DNA of 64,000 nucleotides from Paenibacillus sp. FSL K6-0276 (GCF_037977235.1 NZ_CP150276.1:4340001-4404000), one strand, 5' to 3'. Shown: positions 24,511 through 33,509, numbered from the stretch's first letter. Numbers and translations are program-made. Notes: generated by a model from the letters alone, not told the origin.

Positions 24511-24810
24511 CTATTCCCCCCGCTTTTCATTTTTATAATATTCAATGATTTGTTTGGCTGTATCTAAGTCGATTTTGGAATCGACAGCCAGCTTGCTGAT
24601 AAAGACCGTAAACGGTTCATTCTCTTGCTGATCGCTGATGTTAATTTTTTGGATTAACTTATCGAGCCTCAAACGAACCGTTGGATAGGATACGTCATAT
24701 ATTTTGGCGATTTCCTTGAGAGAACCCGAATGCAGGATGAAATTTTTACTAAAAGCCAGATCCTCATTCTCCAACGACGTTACCCATTGCGGAATTTGAT
24801 CCTTGTCCAT
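24511..24810 (-). CDS. DUF2089-family DNA-binding protein
   Basis: A 99-residue regulator-like protein with a helix-turn-helix segment SLKEIAKIYDVSYPTVRLRLDKLI, as in DUF2089 proteins, and an acidic C-terminus. It lacks the zinc-ribbon cysteines some family members carry. The start at 24810 is six bases from GGGGAGG. It has its own good promoter and is followed directly by a membrane-protein gene. Confidence 0.78.
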   Translation of the reverse strand: MDKDQIPQWVTSLENEDLAFSKNFILHSGSLKEIAKIYDVSYPTVRLRLDKLIQKINISDQQENEPFTVFISKLAVDSKIDLDTAKQIIEYYKNEKRGE

Positions 24811-24847
24811 TTCGCTACCTCCCCTTGATGTAACTTTAATAATATTC

Positions 24848-24875
24848 ATTATATATTCAATAAAATTAAAGTCAA
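24848..24875 (-). promoter_or_regulatory. Sigma-A promoter of the DUF2089 operon
   Basis: On the minus strand TTGACT (24875-24870), a 16-bp spacer and TATAAT (24853-24848), about 38 bp ahead of the start codon. Confidence 0.75.
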
Positions 24876-25024
24876 TACTTAAATAAGTTTAACTTTTATT
24901 TATTATAGGGAGGGTGATGGTAAACAAAATGAAAAACCGTCCGGACAACTATCGTCAAACGGTCTTGTGATGTGTAAATCTAAACGTTTGTGAGCAGGGA
25001 GAAATGGGTATAGGGGGCTCGACT

Positions 25025-25033
25025 TGCTATAAT
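25025..25033 (+). promoter_or_regulatory. Extended -10 for the HD-domain gene
   Basis: TGC-TATAAT about 65 bp ahead of the ATG at 25097. No clear -35. Confidence 0.45.
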
Positions 25034-25096
25034 GGATTTGTGCAATAAAGCCAAATTTGCCTACAATATAACAAAACTTCTGTTCGGAGGGATTCG

Positions 25097-25523
25097 ATGT
25101 CAGACTTAACAAAGGCCATTCTGATCGCAGCACAGGCTCATGACGGACAACTAGACAAAGGAAATAACCCGTACATACTTCACCCACTTCGGTTGCTAAC
25201 AAAAGCGAGTACAGATAGGATGAGAATTGTAGCAGTGCTTCATGATGTCATTGAGGATACGGACATGACATTCGAAAAATTAAGATATGAAGGATTTGAG
25301 GAAGAGATTGTTGAAGCGTCTAGATTGCCTTACAAGACGGCAGCATGAAACATATGATGAATTTATTGACCGTATACAACCTAACACATTAGCCAGTACC
25401 GTAAAGCTTCTTGATCTAGAAGATAATAGTGATCTATCACGAATTACGAATCCCTCCGAGGAAGATTACCAGAGAGTTGCGAAATATAATAACGCAATGA
25501 ATAAGCTTAAACAGAAAGTATAA
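25097..25523 (+). pseudogene. HD-domain (RelA/SpoT-like) phosphohydrolase, frameshifted
   Basis: The first frame begins at ATG 25097 after GGAGG and has AAQAHDGQLDKGNNPYILHPLRL and VAVLHDVIEDT, the metal-binding HD motifs of small ppGpp-hydrolase-like proteins. It ends out of frame near 25320. The expected continuation (LDCLTRRQHETYDEFIDRI, VKLLDLEDN) is in the next frame to 25523. One small indel near 25318 separates them. Intact homologues are about 140 residues. Sequence error is possible. Confidence 0.75.
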
Positions 25524-25620
25524 AATCCTCGATAAACTCGTTGATTTGGGTGGAATGGAGAAAGGCGGTGTGCACCCATCAGTATGGCAACATGGCAACA
25601 ACCTGAGAAGCCGTTGATAA

Positions 25621-26289
25621 CTAAGACCTTAGTACGAACCTTTCTCGTTCGTGGGACCACACAAACAGATCCACGTCTGATACAAAGGAAGCTAACAGAA
25701 GACGTCTTTTCTCAGGACTATAGCCTTCAGGAAGCTTAATACCGCTAAATGTAACATTTGTTATCGTGGCGTCAAAATCATACTTGAATTCCTCCTGTCC
25801 GGCATACATAAGCGCGATTTTGCCAGACCAACGCACCGTGAAGTCAATGGAGCCGGTGTTTTTTTCAAAATGAATACGATGATCCGCCGCTGCGTCGTGA
25901 CCGAGTAAATAAATGCCGAAGGCTCCATCTTCATAATCACGTTCATCTTGCAGTGGAAGCGTATCTACTTCAAACGTAGTATGTGCAAGCTTGGTAAAAT
26001 CAAGATGGTTAGCTTCCGTGCCGACCAACAGCCCCTTATGCCCCCAAAACGTAGAGGACAATGTAACCGCATGATAGTTATTCCACACGATTTTATGATA
26101 CCAATCGGGTCTGTCATCCTCTTCCTCTTCCTCTTCTTCCTCGACAATATCATCCGCATCATAGTCTTCAGACTTCAAGTGAAGGTCAAACCAGATGCCG
26201 CTATCGGGTTCCAGTCGAGCTTCCCATTCAAATTCTTTAATACTGTGACTGTTCGGCCATGGATTGTCCTTAAAGTAGATTCGATTCAT
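25621..26289 (-). CDS. Hypothetical acidic protein
   Basis: A 222-residue soluble protein, rich in aromatic residues and aspartate, with a run of eight glutamates followed by DD near residue 52. Segments such as WYHKIVWNNYHAVTLSS and GSIDFTVRWSGKIALMY suggest a beta-rich fold. No family recognised. ATG 26289 is supported by AAAGGAG seven to eight bases upstream. Codon texture is intact across its length, unlike its pseudogene neighbours, so it is probably expressed. Confidence 0.65.
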   Translation of the reverse strand: MNRIYFKDNPWPNSHSIKEFEWEARLEPDSGIWFDLHLKSEDYDADDIVEEEEEEEEDDRPDWYHKIVWNNYHAVTLSSTFWGHKGLLVGTEANHLDFTKLAHTTFEVDTLPLQDERDYEDGAFGIYLLGHDAAADHRIHFEKNTGSIDFTVRWSGKIALMYAGQEEFKYDFDATITNVTFSGIKLPEGYSPEKRRLLLASFVSDVDLFVWSHERERFVLRS

Positions 26290-26408
26290 ATGAATCTCTC
26301 CTTTCAAGAAATGAAGGTATATACAAACATCAATGTACTTGCCGTCAACGCCAGAAACTCTTGTCCACCAAGGAGTCACAAGCAATTAACGTCATCAATT
26401 ATATTATC

Positions 26409-26459
26409 CTATTCCCACTCAATCGTTGCAGGTGGTTTCGAAGTAATGTCATAGACGAT
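26409..26459 (-). pseudogene. Orphan guaA 3' end (integration-site scar)
   Basis: The minus strand encodes IVYDITSKPPATIEWE and a TAG, the near-invariant C-terminus of GMP synthase. Similarity stops sharply at 26460. The rest of guaA is absent from the window. The 3' end of guaA is a known attachment site for integrative elements, so this is probably an att-site copy left at an element's edge. Confidence 0.75.
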
Positions 26460-26708
26460 AATTATTACGTTATTTCATTAATCAATTGTGGCGGGTGAAC
26501 CAGTTAATTTCAAGGCGTAACGAGCAGTTCATAAACTCTTGTAGCTTGCTTGTACATGAAATCTTCCCGTAGATCAGCAGACTTCAAGAGATTTAGTTAA
26601 GTACTTCGTTAATTGTCTTTTTTAATATCGCTGTTTTCGTAAGAATTGTTACTATCTTGACCATACTGATAAAAGGTTGGCTTTCAACTACTACATTGGA
26701 GTTAAAGG
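26460..26708. other. Intergenic segment beside the guaA scar
   Basis: The minus strand contains a short open stretch (LKSADLREDFMYKQATRVYELLVTP, stop near 26515) with coding-like texture but no start and no recognised family. Nothing else can be supported. Confidence 0.3.
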
Positions 26709-27194
26709 ATGGTTAATATGAAAGATGAATTAAGTATAAGTATCTATTTAGATGAAACGGATACTCCTTTTTCAAGATATTATAGCTTAGATGATGTTCA
26801 CCTAAGCTCTGATCTTGTAGATTTTATTCTGTCAAAGCTACATAGTGGCAGAATAAAAAACGTAGACTTATTTTTTTTAGGTCAGAATGATTTTGACGAA
26901 AATTCATTGCAGGCTGCCACATATAACACTTTTTCTAACATCTTGAACGAAGAGGAATATACATATGCTAAAAATGCCAAAAAGGCTATTGTTTTATTTA
27001 TGCTTGGTATTATTGTCGGGGTGATATTCTTGAATCTTTCAAGTACTTATGCCTATATTGGAGGAGTTTTAAGCATTGTGTGTTGGGTTTTTATTTGGTC
27101 AGGTACAGAAATTTATTTTTTTGAAAATCGGCAAATCAAACAAAAAATTAGAAAATGCAGAAATGTTTTAAATGCGAATGTGTGCAAAAAATAG
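26709..27194 (+). CDS. Hypothetical membrane protein
   Basis: A 161-residue protein with an acidic soluble N-terminal half (about 95 residues), two adjacent transmembrane helices (AIVLFMLGIIVGVIFL and YIGGVLSIVCWVFIW) and a short basic tail. ATG 26709 is seven bases from GGAG; ATG 26718 with AAAGG is an alternative. No domain recognised. The low G+C content matches the accessory surroundings. Confidence 0.6.
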   Translation: MVNMKDELSISIYLDETDTPFSRYYSLDDVHLSSDLVDFILSKLHSGRIKNVDLFFLGQNDFDENSLQAATYNTFSNILNEEEYTYAKNAKKAIVLFMLGIIVGVIFLNLSSTYAYIGGVLSIVCWVFIWSGTEIYFFENRQIKQKIRKCRNVLNANVCKK

Positions 27195-27252
27195 GGTTCA
27201 AGTGAATATTAACACTTATGAAGCTGATTGTAGTCATTATCGGATTGTCAAG

Positions 27253-27612
27253 CTAAGTGCGACACATGATCCATGAAAGATTCATGAGCAGATTTTCATT
27301 AGATCCTCGTTGCCAGGAGGAATAAGGATCAGCAAAGTAGACATCCAGTCCATGAAAGGTTTCTAGGGCACCATAGCAGGCGAATTCTTTCCCTTGATCT
27401 GCCGTTTCCATGAGAAAGGTTGATTGAGGGTACTGACCAGCGATCACACCGAAAGCGATCTCCATCGAATGAGCTGTACGGTCTGGCATTTTTGGGCTAG
27501 ATACATCCGTGTCTTGCGTTCGATGAATGTTTCAGCACAGGCTCGGCTCTTTCCTCGGCTGGATACAACGGTATCCAGTTCCCAGTGTCCGAAATTTAAT
27601 TCAGAGACTTAC
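27253..27612 (-). pseudogene. IS30-family transposase remnant
   Basis: The minus strand has ELNFGHWELDTVVSSRGKSRACAETFIERKTRMYLA, then, after a shift at an A5 run, DRTAHSMEIAFGVIAGQYPQ and ADQGKEFACYGALE-FHGLDVYFADPYSSWQRGSNEN. This is the DDE catalytic core of IS30 transposases. N-terminal helix-turn-helix and the C-terminus are missing, and no terminal repeats were found. Confidence 0.8.
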
Positions 27613-27641
27613 CTAGGCGATATTCTATAAGTATTCGCAAC

Positions 27642-27719
27642 CTATTCGATAGCTTGCTTATTTTCAGCTTGGTCACGGTTCCTTTTCCACCTATACAACA
27701 ATATCAATACCCGACTCAT
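27642..27719 (-). CDS. Possible 25-residue peptide
   Basis: Short frame starting MSRVLILLYRWKRNR after a strong AGGAGG nine bases upstream, with a hydrophobic then basic N-terminus. It could be a leader peptide, a residual N-terminus of a lost gene, or chance. Only the ribosome binding site supports it. Confidence 0.25.
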   Translation of the reverse strand: MSRVLILLYRWKRNRDQAENKQAIE

Positions 27720-28106
27720 ATAACGTCCTCCTAAAATTCTATTTAATTCTATAGTATTGCTATTGAAAGACTAGATATAACTAGAGGCTACCCATTTCTC
27801 GATTTTCTAGTAATTTCACCTTTCTTACTTTGCACTTTGAGTGAGGACAAAATATGTGCCTTATGAGTTGTTCAAGCAACTGTTTCTTTTACTTCTGTCC
27901 AGCTGTAATCGAGCTATAAGATGCCATCTGGGTAGGCGTGATCATATTGTTCTAAATTGTATTTTTCGATTTCACGAACAATTTTAATGTGAAATGATTG
28001 ATGTTGGTTGTAAAAAGTGTTAGTCTGTCAACGGTAAACTCAAAAGCTATGCTCTTCAATACATCTAATAATAGTCACAAATTTAGTTATAAAGAAAGGT
28101 AATAAT
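27720..28106. other. Region upstream of the ABC-F gene, with a small gene remnant
   Basis: Mostly non-coding. Between about 27872 and 28000 the minus strand reads REIEKYNLEQYDHAYPDGIL-stop-LDYSWTEVKETVA-stop, a coding-like fragment with an internal stop and no recognised family. The 100 bp before the ABC-F start may hold a leader, since drug-inducible ABC-F genes often have attenuators; none was clearly visible. Confidence 0.3.
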
Positions 28107-29846
28107 ATGATAAAAGTTGATAACTTATCCTTCTCATTTCCGCAAAAAGAACTATATAAAAACATTTCATTTACGCTTGAAGAGGCACAACACTGCGCTT
28201 TTATAGGAACAAGCGGCAGTGGGAAAAGTACACTGATCGATATACTGATGGATCCAGAAAGATATTTGTTTGATGGCATGTTAGAGATAGACTCAACTTG
28301 CAGAATTGGGTATGTAAGTCAGTTCTCACAACCAAACAAAACTAAAGAAATAACCGTTTTTGAATATATAGGAGAAGAATTTATTAAGATACAAAATGAA
28401 ATAACAGCTATTTGCACCGAAATGGAAACATCATCGGATATTGATTCGTTACTAGAAAAGTATCAATTAGCTTTAGACGCCTTTGATTCAATGGGTGGGG
28501 ATGATTTTGAAAGCAACATTAATAAGAAACTAAATCTGGCAAACCTCATGAAGCTAAAAGATCTTAGGGTATCCGACCTGAGTGGCGGGGAATTCAAACT
28601 TATTCAAGTGATGAAGGAAATGCTTAGTAGTCCAGACTTAATGATTATGGACGAACCAGATGTATTTTTAGACTTTGAAAACCTAAATGCGCTTAAAAAT
28701 CTTATTAATTCTCACAAAGGAATACTGCTAGTTGTTACACACAACCGATATCTATTGAATCATTGCTTCAACAAAATTATACACCTTGAAAACATGGAGA
28801 TCCAAGAGTTTGATGGGCGATATATTGATTACAACTTCTCATTGCTTCAAACAAAAATTGAGTTACAAGAACTCACAGTCGCTGAGAATGAAGAAATTGA
28901 GAGAAACGAGAACATCATCAATAATCTTAGAGCTATCGCAACTTATAATTCAGAAGCATCTAGAGGGAAAGCTCTAAAAGCTAGAGTTAAATTTCAAGAA
29001 AGATTGGAAGCGCGTAGAATTAAAGCGCCATTCGTAGATATTAAGCAACCGAATATCAGTTTCGGTATTGATAATGAAATTGAAGACACCGTTGTTTTAA
29101 ATGTCAATAATTATAGTGTTGCCTTTGATGAGTTGCTTTTAGAAAATGTTAACTTTGAGATGAAATCTACGGATAAAGTAGCCCTTATCGGTTCAAACGG
29201 TACAGGGAAAACGACTTTACTCCGAGAAATCTTTAAAAATAATCATGATTCAATTGAAATAAATGCTGATGTTAAAGTGGCTTATTTATCTCAGCTTCAA
29301 GGCGAAGTGCTAAAGGATTCTAATACAATACTAGAAGAATTCATCGATGCCGGGTTTAAAACTTATGAAGAGATAAGATCGTATATTTCAAACTATGGCT
29401 TTGAAGGAGAAATCGTTAATCAAAAGATAGAATCTTTATCTGGTGGAGAAAAAAACATGCTTCAATTGGCTAAAGTTTCTGCCAGTAAAGCAAACGTAAT
29501 GCTTCTTGATGAACCGACAAGCCATTTAGACACCTATACACAAATAGCACTGGAGAAAGCCATTGAAGACTATAAAGGTGCAATTCTCATGATTTCTCAT
29601 GATTTCTATTCTGTGGTAAATGGTATGGATTATGTTTTAATCATTGACGATAAGACGATTAGAAAAATGAGTATGCGAAAATTTAGAAAGATGATTTATG
29701 CTAGTCATTTTGATAGAGACTATTTAGAAACTGAACAAAAGAAAAAATCAGTTGAAATGAAAATAGAATTGGCTTTAAAAGATACTGATTTTGAACTTGC
29801 AAAAGTATTGGTTGATGAGCTAGAAGAGCTGATTAAGTTGCTTTAA
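28107..29846 (+). CDS. ABC-F family ATPase (ribosome-protection type)
   Basis: A 579-residue protein with two ATP-binding cassettes and no membrane segments. Walker A motifs are GTSGSGKST (near 37) and GSNGTGKTT; signatures are LSGGEFKLIQ and LSGGEKNMLQ; Walker B ends MDEPD and LDEPTSHLD. The first Walker B has aspartate-proline-aspartate where ABC-F proteins usually have EPTNHLD. The cassettes are joined by a charged linker typical of factors that enter the ribosomal E site. It could give antibiotic resistance or act as a translation factor; the sequence alone cannot decide. Low G+C content suggests acquisition. Confidence 0.85.
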   Translation: MIKVDNLSFSFPQKELYKNISFTLEEAQHCAFIGTSGSGKSTLIDILMDPERYLFDGMLEIDSTCRIGYVSQFSQPNKTKEITVFEYIGEEFIKIQNEITAICTEMETSSDIDSLLEKYQLALDAFDSMGGDDFESNINKKLNLANLMKLKDLRVSDLSGGEFKLIQVMKEMLSSPDLMIMDEPDVFLDFENLNALKNLINSHKGILLVVTHNRYLLNHCFNKIIHLENMEIQEFDGRYIDYNFSLLQTKIELQELTVAENEEIERNENIINNLRAIATYNSEASRGKALKARVKFQERLEARRIKAPFVDIKQPNISFGIDNEIEDTVVLNVNNYSVAFDELLLENVNFEMKSTDKVALIGSNGTGKTTLLREIFKNNHDSIEINADVKVAYLSQLQGEVLKDSNTILEEFIDAGFKTYEEIRSYISNYGFEGEIVNQKIESLSGGEKNMLQLAKVSASKANVMLLDEPTSHLDTYTQIALEKAIEDYKGAILMISHDFYSVVNGMDYVLIIDDKTIRKMSMRKFRKMIYASHFDRDYLETEQKKKSVEMKIELALKDTDFELAKVLVDELEELIKLL

Positions 29847-29986
29847 ATCACAACCCTCTGATTGAAAAGTATCAACAAAAAAGACACTGATGAATGAAGT
29901 GCTCCCTGTCAAGTAGACAGTCTAAAAAACAAAAATAGTTAGTTTAGATACCTCAGCTCGTATTACCAGAGCTGAGGTATCTTCGT

Positions 29987-30697
29987 TATGCAGCTCGTCG
30001 GTATTCGTTAGAAGACAATCCATCCAAACATTCTGTGTAGCGGTAATTATTGTAGTAGTGAATATATTTGCTAACCTCTGTGAGGACATCTTCATAGGTG
30101 TCATACTTTGTAAGATAATAGCTTTCTGACTTGTAGGTAACCCAAAATCGCTCGGATTCTTCGCGTAAGCTCTTTTCAGCGTATCCATCACGAGTTTATT
30201 GTTGTTGGAAGGGCTTAATACCCATGAGACAATGGAATTATCATATACATCAATAATGGCGCTCAAATAGGCTTTGCGCCCATTCCCATACTTCAGTTCT
30301 GTCACATCTGTACACCATTTTGAAGTAGGAGAATTGGCATCAAAGTTACGGTTCATTACATTTTCAACTACACAGCTTTCACATAACTTGCCCGTTTTCT
30401 GCGAATGACCGCCCTGAGCCCAAGAGCGCACATGATTCGGTAATAGCGCTTTTTGTTGTACTTCTTTTTGAGCTTTCGATTTAATTGCGTGCGCATTTAA
30501 CGATAGCCAAGTATCCCTTTTCGCTTGTCATAACGAAGCTTCACTTCTTTGGCTAAGGCACGGATTTCAAGTTCCATGCTAGAGGGTTTCCATTTTAACC
30601 ACTTGTAATAGGCAGATCGAGCAACCCCAGCTAACGCACACAACTTCGTAATTGCGTGACCTTTTTCTTTGTTCAGTTCTTGAATCGCTTGATACAA
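29987..30697 (-). pseudogene. IS3-family orfB (DDE transposase), inactivated
   Basis: Begins YQAIQELNKEKGHAITKLCALAGVARSAYYKWL, then KGILGYR is followed by a stop where homologues have glutamine. The reading resumes with NRNFDANSPTSKWCTDVTELKYG-GRKAYLSAIIDVYD after another shift. After KRAYAKNP the next stretch jumps to SESYYLTKYDTYEDVLTEV...YRYTECLDGLSSNEYRRAA, so about 80 residues with the later catalytic residues are deleted. The element cannot transpose by itself. Confidence 0.8.
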
Positions 30698-30717
30698 GTT
30701 TACTTGTCGAACGAGGG

Positions 30718-31116
30718 TTAGCGTGTATTTCGTCGCTCGATCTCCGCCAACTTTTTTGCGAAGTTTCCATTATGTGTAGGCTTTAATTCTATCTCATTAG
30801 TATACTTGGAAATCCATTTCTTCAAGACACTTCTGCTTGAAATATGATGCTTGTTTATCGCCTCTTCAACGGAGGAGTGACCAGACAACACCTCGTTAAC
30901 AGCAGCTATTTTCAATTCCTTTGAGTATGTATTCCATGTTTTCGATTCCTTCAACCCGTCCAAACCATCTGCCTTATATTTCCTAATCCATTCTCTAACC
31001 GTGTGCGAACTAAGACCTAGCTGTTTTGCCTCATAGTTTGGATTTGACTTGTGCTCAAGGCACAGCCGTACGACATGTAATTTTACTTTTAAAGATGCTG
31101 GACTTCTTTTAGACAT
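30718..31116 (-). CDS. IS3-family orfA (helix-turn-helix protein)
   Basis: A 132-residue DNA-binding protein with two helix-turn-helix segments (NYEAKQLGLSSHTVREWIRKYK and VEEAINKHHISSRSVLKKWISKY). ATG 31116 is eight bases from GGGAG. It ends in ERRNTR just before the orfB frame. Normal IS3 members express orfAB by frameshifting, but here orfB is dead. Confidence 0.75.
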   Translation of the reverse strand: MSKRSPASLKVKLHVVRLCLEHKSNPNYEAKQLGLSSHTVREWIRKYKADGLDGLKESKTWNTYSKELKIAAVNEVLSGHSSVEEAINKHHISSRSVLKKWISKYTNEIELKPTHNGNFAKKLAEIERRNTR

Positions 31117-31177
31117 TAGAAAAACTCCCATCATTGTAGCAGTAGAAGTTTTTGTTTTTTCTACTGTCTACTATGAT

Positions 31178-31369
31178 GGGAGCATATCAGATTCCAGTAG
31201 CTTTTTACTGCATTGATTTCTTGATAGCTCTTGCCGTGGACAGTAGTTCACTTATTATTAATAATCTCTCTCAAAACATTTTTGGCCATAACAATCTGTT
31301 GAGGATTTTTCTGGGTGAGCAAATAACCATGTAAGTTTTTTTATTTCCCTTTCGATTTTCGGGCTCTCC
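31178..31369. other. Segment between IS3 element and integrase remnant
   Basis: No credible gene on either strand. It probably contains the degraded downstream part of the left integrase. Confidence 0.35.
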
Positions 31370-31576
31370 ACGTTGCTCAACGAGTTCTTCGGTATTTCCT
31401 TTTCAACATACGGATATGTCCAGTATGGACCTTTGTAACTTCCTCAATTTTGAACTGATCTTTTAATGACCAAAAGGCTTTAACGCTTGTTAATAGCTTG
31501 CCATTGTTTTGCGAGAAAGATTCTTGGAGGAACAAAATAACATGAAATTGTTTACTTGAAACTCGAAGTCCGTCAC
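31370..31576 (-). pseudogene. Tyrosine recombinase N-terminal remnant (left copy)
   Basis: From GTG 31576 the minus strand reads TDFEFQVNNFMLFCSSKNLSRKTMASY and then a stop; LKDQFKIEEVTKVHTGHIR follows in a shifted frame. It is clearly related to the integrase remnant at 35372-35920 (TDFEFQIDNFMLYCSSRNLAKKTMRSYEQ). Only the SAM-like N-terminal domain survives. It follows a hairpin repeat, as does the right copy. Confidence 0.75.
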
Positions 31577-31584
31577 AACAAAAA

Positions 31585-31625
31585 ACCGCCCTTCATTGGA
31601 TTTTGGGAACCCAATAAACAGCGGT
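31585..31625 (-). repeat. Hairpin repeat copy 2
   Basis: On the minus strand ACCGC-TGTTTATTGG pairs with CCAATGAAGG-GCGGT and is followed by T6-GTTGTG, the integrase start. The core TTTATTGGGT...CCAATGAAGG matches copies 1 and 3. Confidence 0.75.
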
Positions 31626-31756
31626 AATTAATAGCTTTCTCAAAAACATTTATCGGTTTAAAACACACCACTTCGGATATTTATCGGTATCCTTACGTTA
31701 CCTGTAAACACCTTCCAACACCCACAATCCCTTCCCCCGCACTACTCCTTACCCTT

Positions 31757-31852
31757 TCAACTAACCGTATGCTCCATCCGCAGCTTATCCGCTACCATGG
31801 CAATAAATTCCGAGTTAGTAGGCTTAGATTTGGAGATATTAATGGTGTAGCC
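31757..31852 (-). pseudogene. Displaced spo0A 3' end (prophage attachment-site copy)
   Basis: Encodes the last 31 residues of Spo0A (GYTINISKSKPTNSEF to RMEHTVS and TGA) with no upstream continuation. It is 96 bp long with only a few substitutions, all near the 3' end, relative to the 3' end of the intact gene at 36100-36195; a run of more than 50 bp is identical. The real gene ends RIEHKVS. Position and length fit an att site generated by integration into the spo0A 3' end. Confidence 0.88.
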
Positions 31853-31962
31853 CTTATGGGGTAAGTAATTTTTCTTCTTGGCTATGTAGTTATCCAATCA
31901 CTTTATTATCTTACAGTTGAACATTAGTACGCAAAATGGTTTTCCATATTTTATTATATAAA

Positions 31963-32000
31963 AGAAAAAAAGGTGCAATGCTTTTTCGCATCACACCTTA
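31963..32000 (-). terminator. Terminator of the amidase gene
   Basis: On the minus strand AAGGTGTGATGC pairs with GCATTGCACCTT and is followed by T5-C-T4. Confidence 0.8.
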
Positions 32001-32038
32001 TTAACTAATATACAATTTCTTAGTGTTATTATCCCACG

Positions 32039-32826
32039 TTACCTTATGCCCAATTCCCTCAGTACACTAACCGGAACGAAGTTCTCATTATCTTTCATAA
32101 ATCCATTATGTACACTGTTATCCTTGGTAAGAACATCTTTTACTTTTTCCACTTGATCATCATCCTTTATAGTCTCTTTAATTGGCGTAGTTACCACTGC
32201 TTTTCTCAATCTCTCCAATTCTGCTTTGACATCTGGAATAAATCTCTTATTGGCCGCAGCAACCGTATTCCCATCTCCCCAAAAGTTAGTTCCCGGACAT
32301 GACTTGCTTGGAGAGAGTTTACCTATACTCTTACCAGTTTTAAAATCAACAATTTCAACACCTTCTGATGAATACCAGTGATGATAAACAACGTGTTCAG
32401 TATCAACAGATAAATCAAACTTATTAGCTAAACAAGCATATAGATGAATTACAGATTGTTTCGGTGTTTCCAAAATGGTATCTCCACCAATATCAAAGTT
32501 ACCCACGATCTCAGTGCAAATAGCCCCTGTATTAGCCCCTTTTAATCCCTGCTGGAGTGATGTTTAAACTTCTATCTAGCGAGACACCAACTTGACCTGT
32601 TTCAAGAACAGAAAAATGCTGTCCAGTTCCAGACCAGCCATTGGTTAAATGTGATGTACGCATACCTTCAAAATACTTGAATGGCTCTTAATTTTTGCTA
32701 GTAGTATAGTTTGGACTCCTAGTATGATGTACCTGTAGTGTAGTAATCTTGCGAGTCACGTCTTGTTTATCTAACCAATCTTTAAATTCACTTCTTTCTA
32801 GTAATAAAAAAGTTTCCTTGTTGTTT
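32039..32826 (-). pseudogene. Phage-type N-acetylmuramoyl-L-alanine amidase, degraded
   Basis: The N-terminal part (KETFLLLERSEFKDWLDKQ, LQVHHTRSPNYTT) has the zinc-ligand histidine region but hits a stop after SKN. The reading continues EPFKYFEGMRTSHLTNGWSGTGQHFSVLE, then shifts at GIKRG into ICTEIVGNFDIGGDT and CPGTNFWGDGN. A C-terminal portion of 155 codons remains open to 32039. The expected ATG-AAG start has become ACAAG. It is an endolysin-like gene of the decayed prophage. Confidence 0.8.
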
Positions 32827-32870
32827 CATAATGATTTTCCTTTCTAAAAATACACTTAATCTACTAATGC

Positions 32871-32923
32871 TTGTGGATCAATTGTGGATTACCACTGGAC
32901 AGCCTGTGGATCATTTGTGGAGT
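32871..32923 (+). promoter_or_regulatory. Cluster of four DnaA-box-like nonamers
   Basis: TGTGGATCA (32872), TGTGGATTA (32883), TGTGGATCA (32905) and TGTGGAGTA (32916) are one or two mismatches from TGTGGATAA, all in one orientation, within 53 bp. Confidence 0.45.
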
Positions 32924-33040
32924 ACTTTTGAAGAATCCGCTCCCCGCGCGGGTTTTCAAAAAAACTGTTTACAAACACAACATCTTGGGTTATTTTTATC
33001 TAACGACAACAATATATGGTAACGAAGGAGGTGGTATCCA

Positions 33041-33184
33041 CTTAAGAAAACAAGTACAAGCAAGGTCTCATCGTCAAAGATGTCGAGTAAGGCATCATCA
33101 GTTTTACGTAGCAGTTCTTCTAGTAAAACAGCTAAGTCACTTGCTGGTTCTGTCTTAGCTCAATCACGTGCAGGTCGAAAGTGA
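33041..33184 (+). CDS. Small serine/lysine-rich protein without a clear start
   Basis: A frame of about 47 codons ending ...SLAGSVLAQSRAGRK, rich in Ser, Lys and Ala (KTSTSKVSSSKMSSKASS). A strong AGGAGG sits at 33025-33030, but the codon at the right distance is CTT, with no ATG, GTG or TTG. Translation would need an internal ATG at 33080 or an unusual start, or the start codon has been lost. The next small gene follows 32 bp later with a good site. Confidence 0.45.
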   Translation, partial: LKKTSTSKVSSSKMSSKASSVLRSSSSSKTAKSLAGSVLAQSRAGRK

Positions 33185-33216
33185 TTACTACGAAATATAG
33201 ATAGGGAGGTGATATC

Positions 33217-33348
33217 ATGGCAAAGACCGTAAAGATTCGTATCGGGGGTTCTAAAGCACAGCTTAAGAGCGACCTGAAAAAGTTCGAGAAAGAGGTGACA
33301 CGGAATCTCGAAAAACAAATCCAACGCGAGGTAAATAAACTTAAGTAG
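33217..33348 (+). CDS. Small basic protein, 43 residues
   Basis: MAKTVKIRIGG, then a helical charged stretch KSDLKKFEKEVTRNLEKQI. GGGAGG is seven bases upstream of the ATG. No family recognised. Its length and charge resemble accessory proteins of mobile elements, and it lies within the prophage remnant beside another small gene. Confidence 0.65.
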   Translation: MAKTVKIRIGGSKAQLKSDLKKFEKEVTRNLEKQIQREVNKLK

Positions 33349-33424
33349 TACAAGCCTTCATAACCTTCATTGTCTCCTCCTCCAGATGGCACGGGTAGCA
33401 TTTGGGGGAGCCTTTCTAGACATC

Positions 33425-33452
33425 AAAAAAGCCACTTCGCAGGGAAGTGACT
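33425..33452 (-). terminator. Terminator of the GNAT gene
   Basis: On the minus strand AGTCACTTC-CCTGC-GAAGTGGCT is followed by T5-G. Confidence 0.85.
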
Positions 33453-33509
33453 TGAATGTTGCGCTATTGACTTTTCAAAATATAAATCATACCATTATTC
33501 AATAAAACG

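Larger units (their letters stand above)
29907..31177 (-). mobile_element. Decayed IS3-family (IS150-like) element
   Basis: Terminal repeats GTAGACAGTCTAAAAAACAA on the left and the matching GTAGACAGTAGAAAAAACAA (reversed) on the right delimit about 1271 bp. The right end folds into a long dyad: CTCCCATCAT (31125-31134) pairs with ATGATGGGAG (31173-31182), partly outside the repeat. It contains orfA and a broken orfB. No clear target duplication was seen. Confidence 0.8.

Noticed and set aside
31152..31334. Short plus-strand frame right after the IS3 element
   Set aside because: It starts inside the IS terminal repeat, has no ribosome binding site and no recognisable content.
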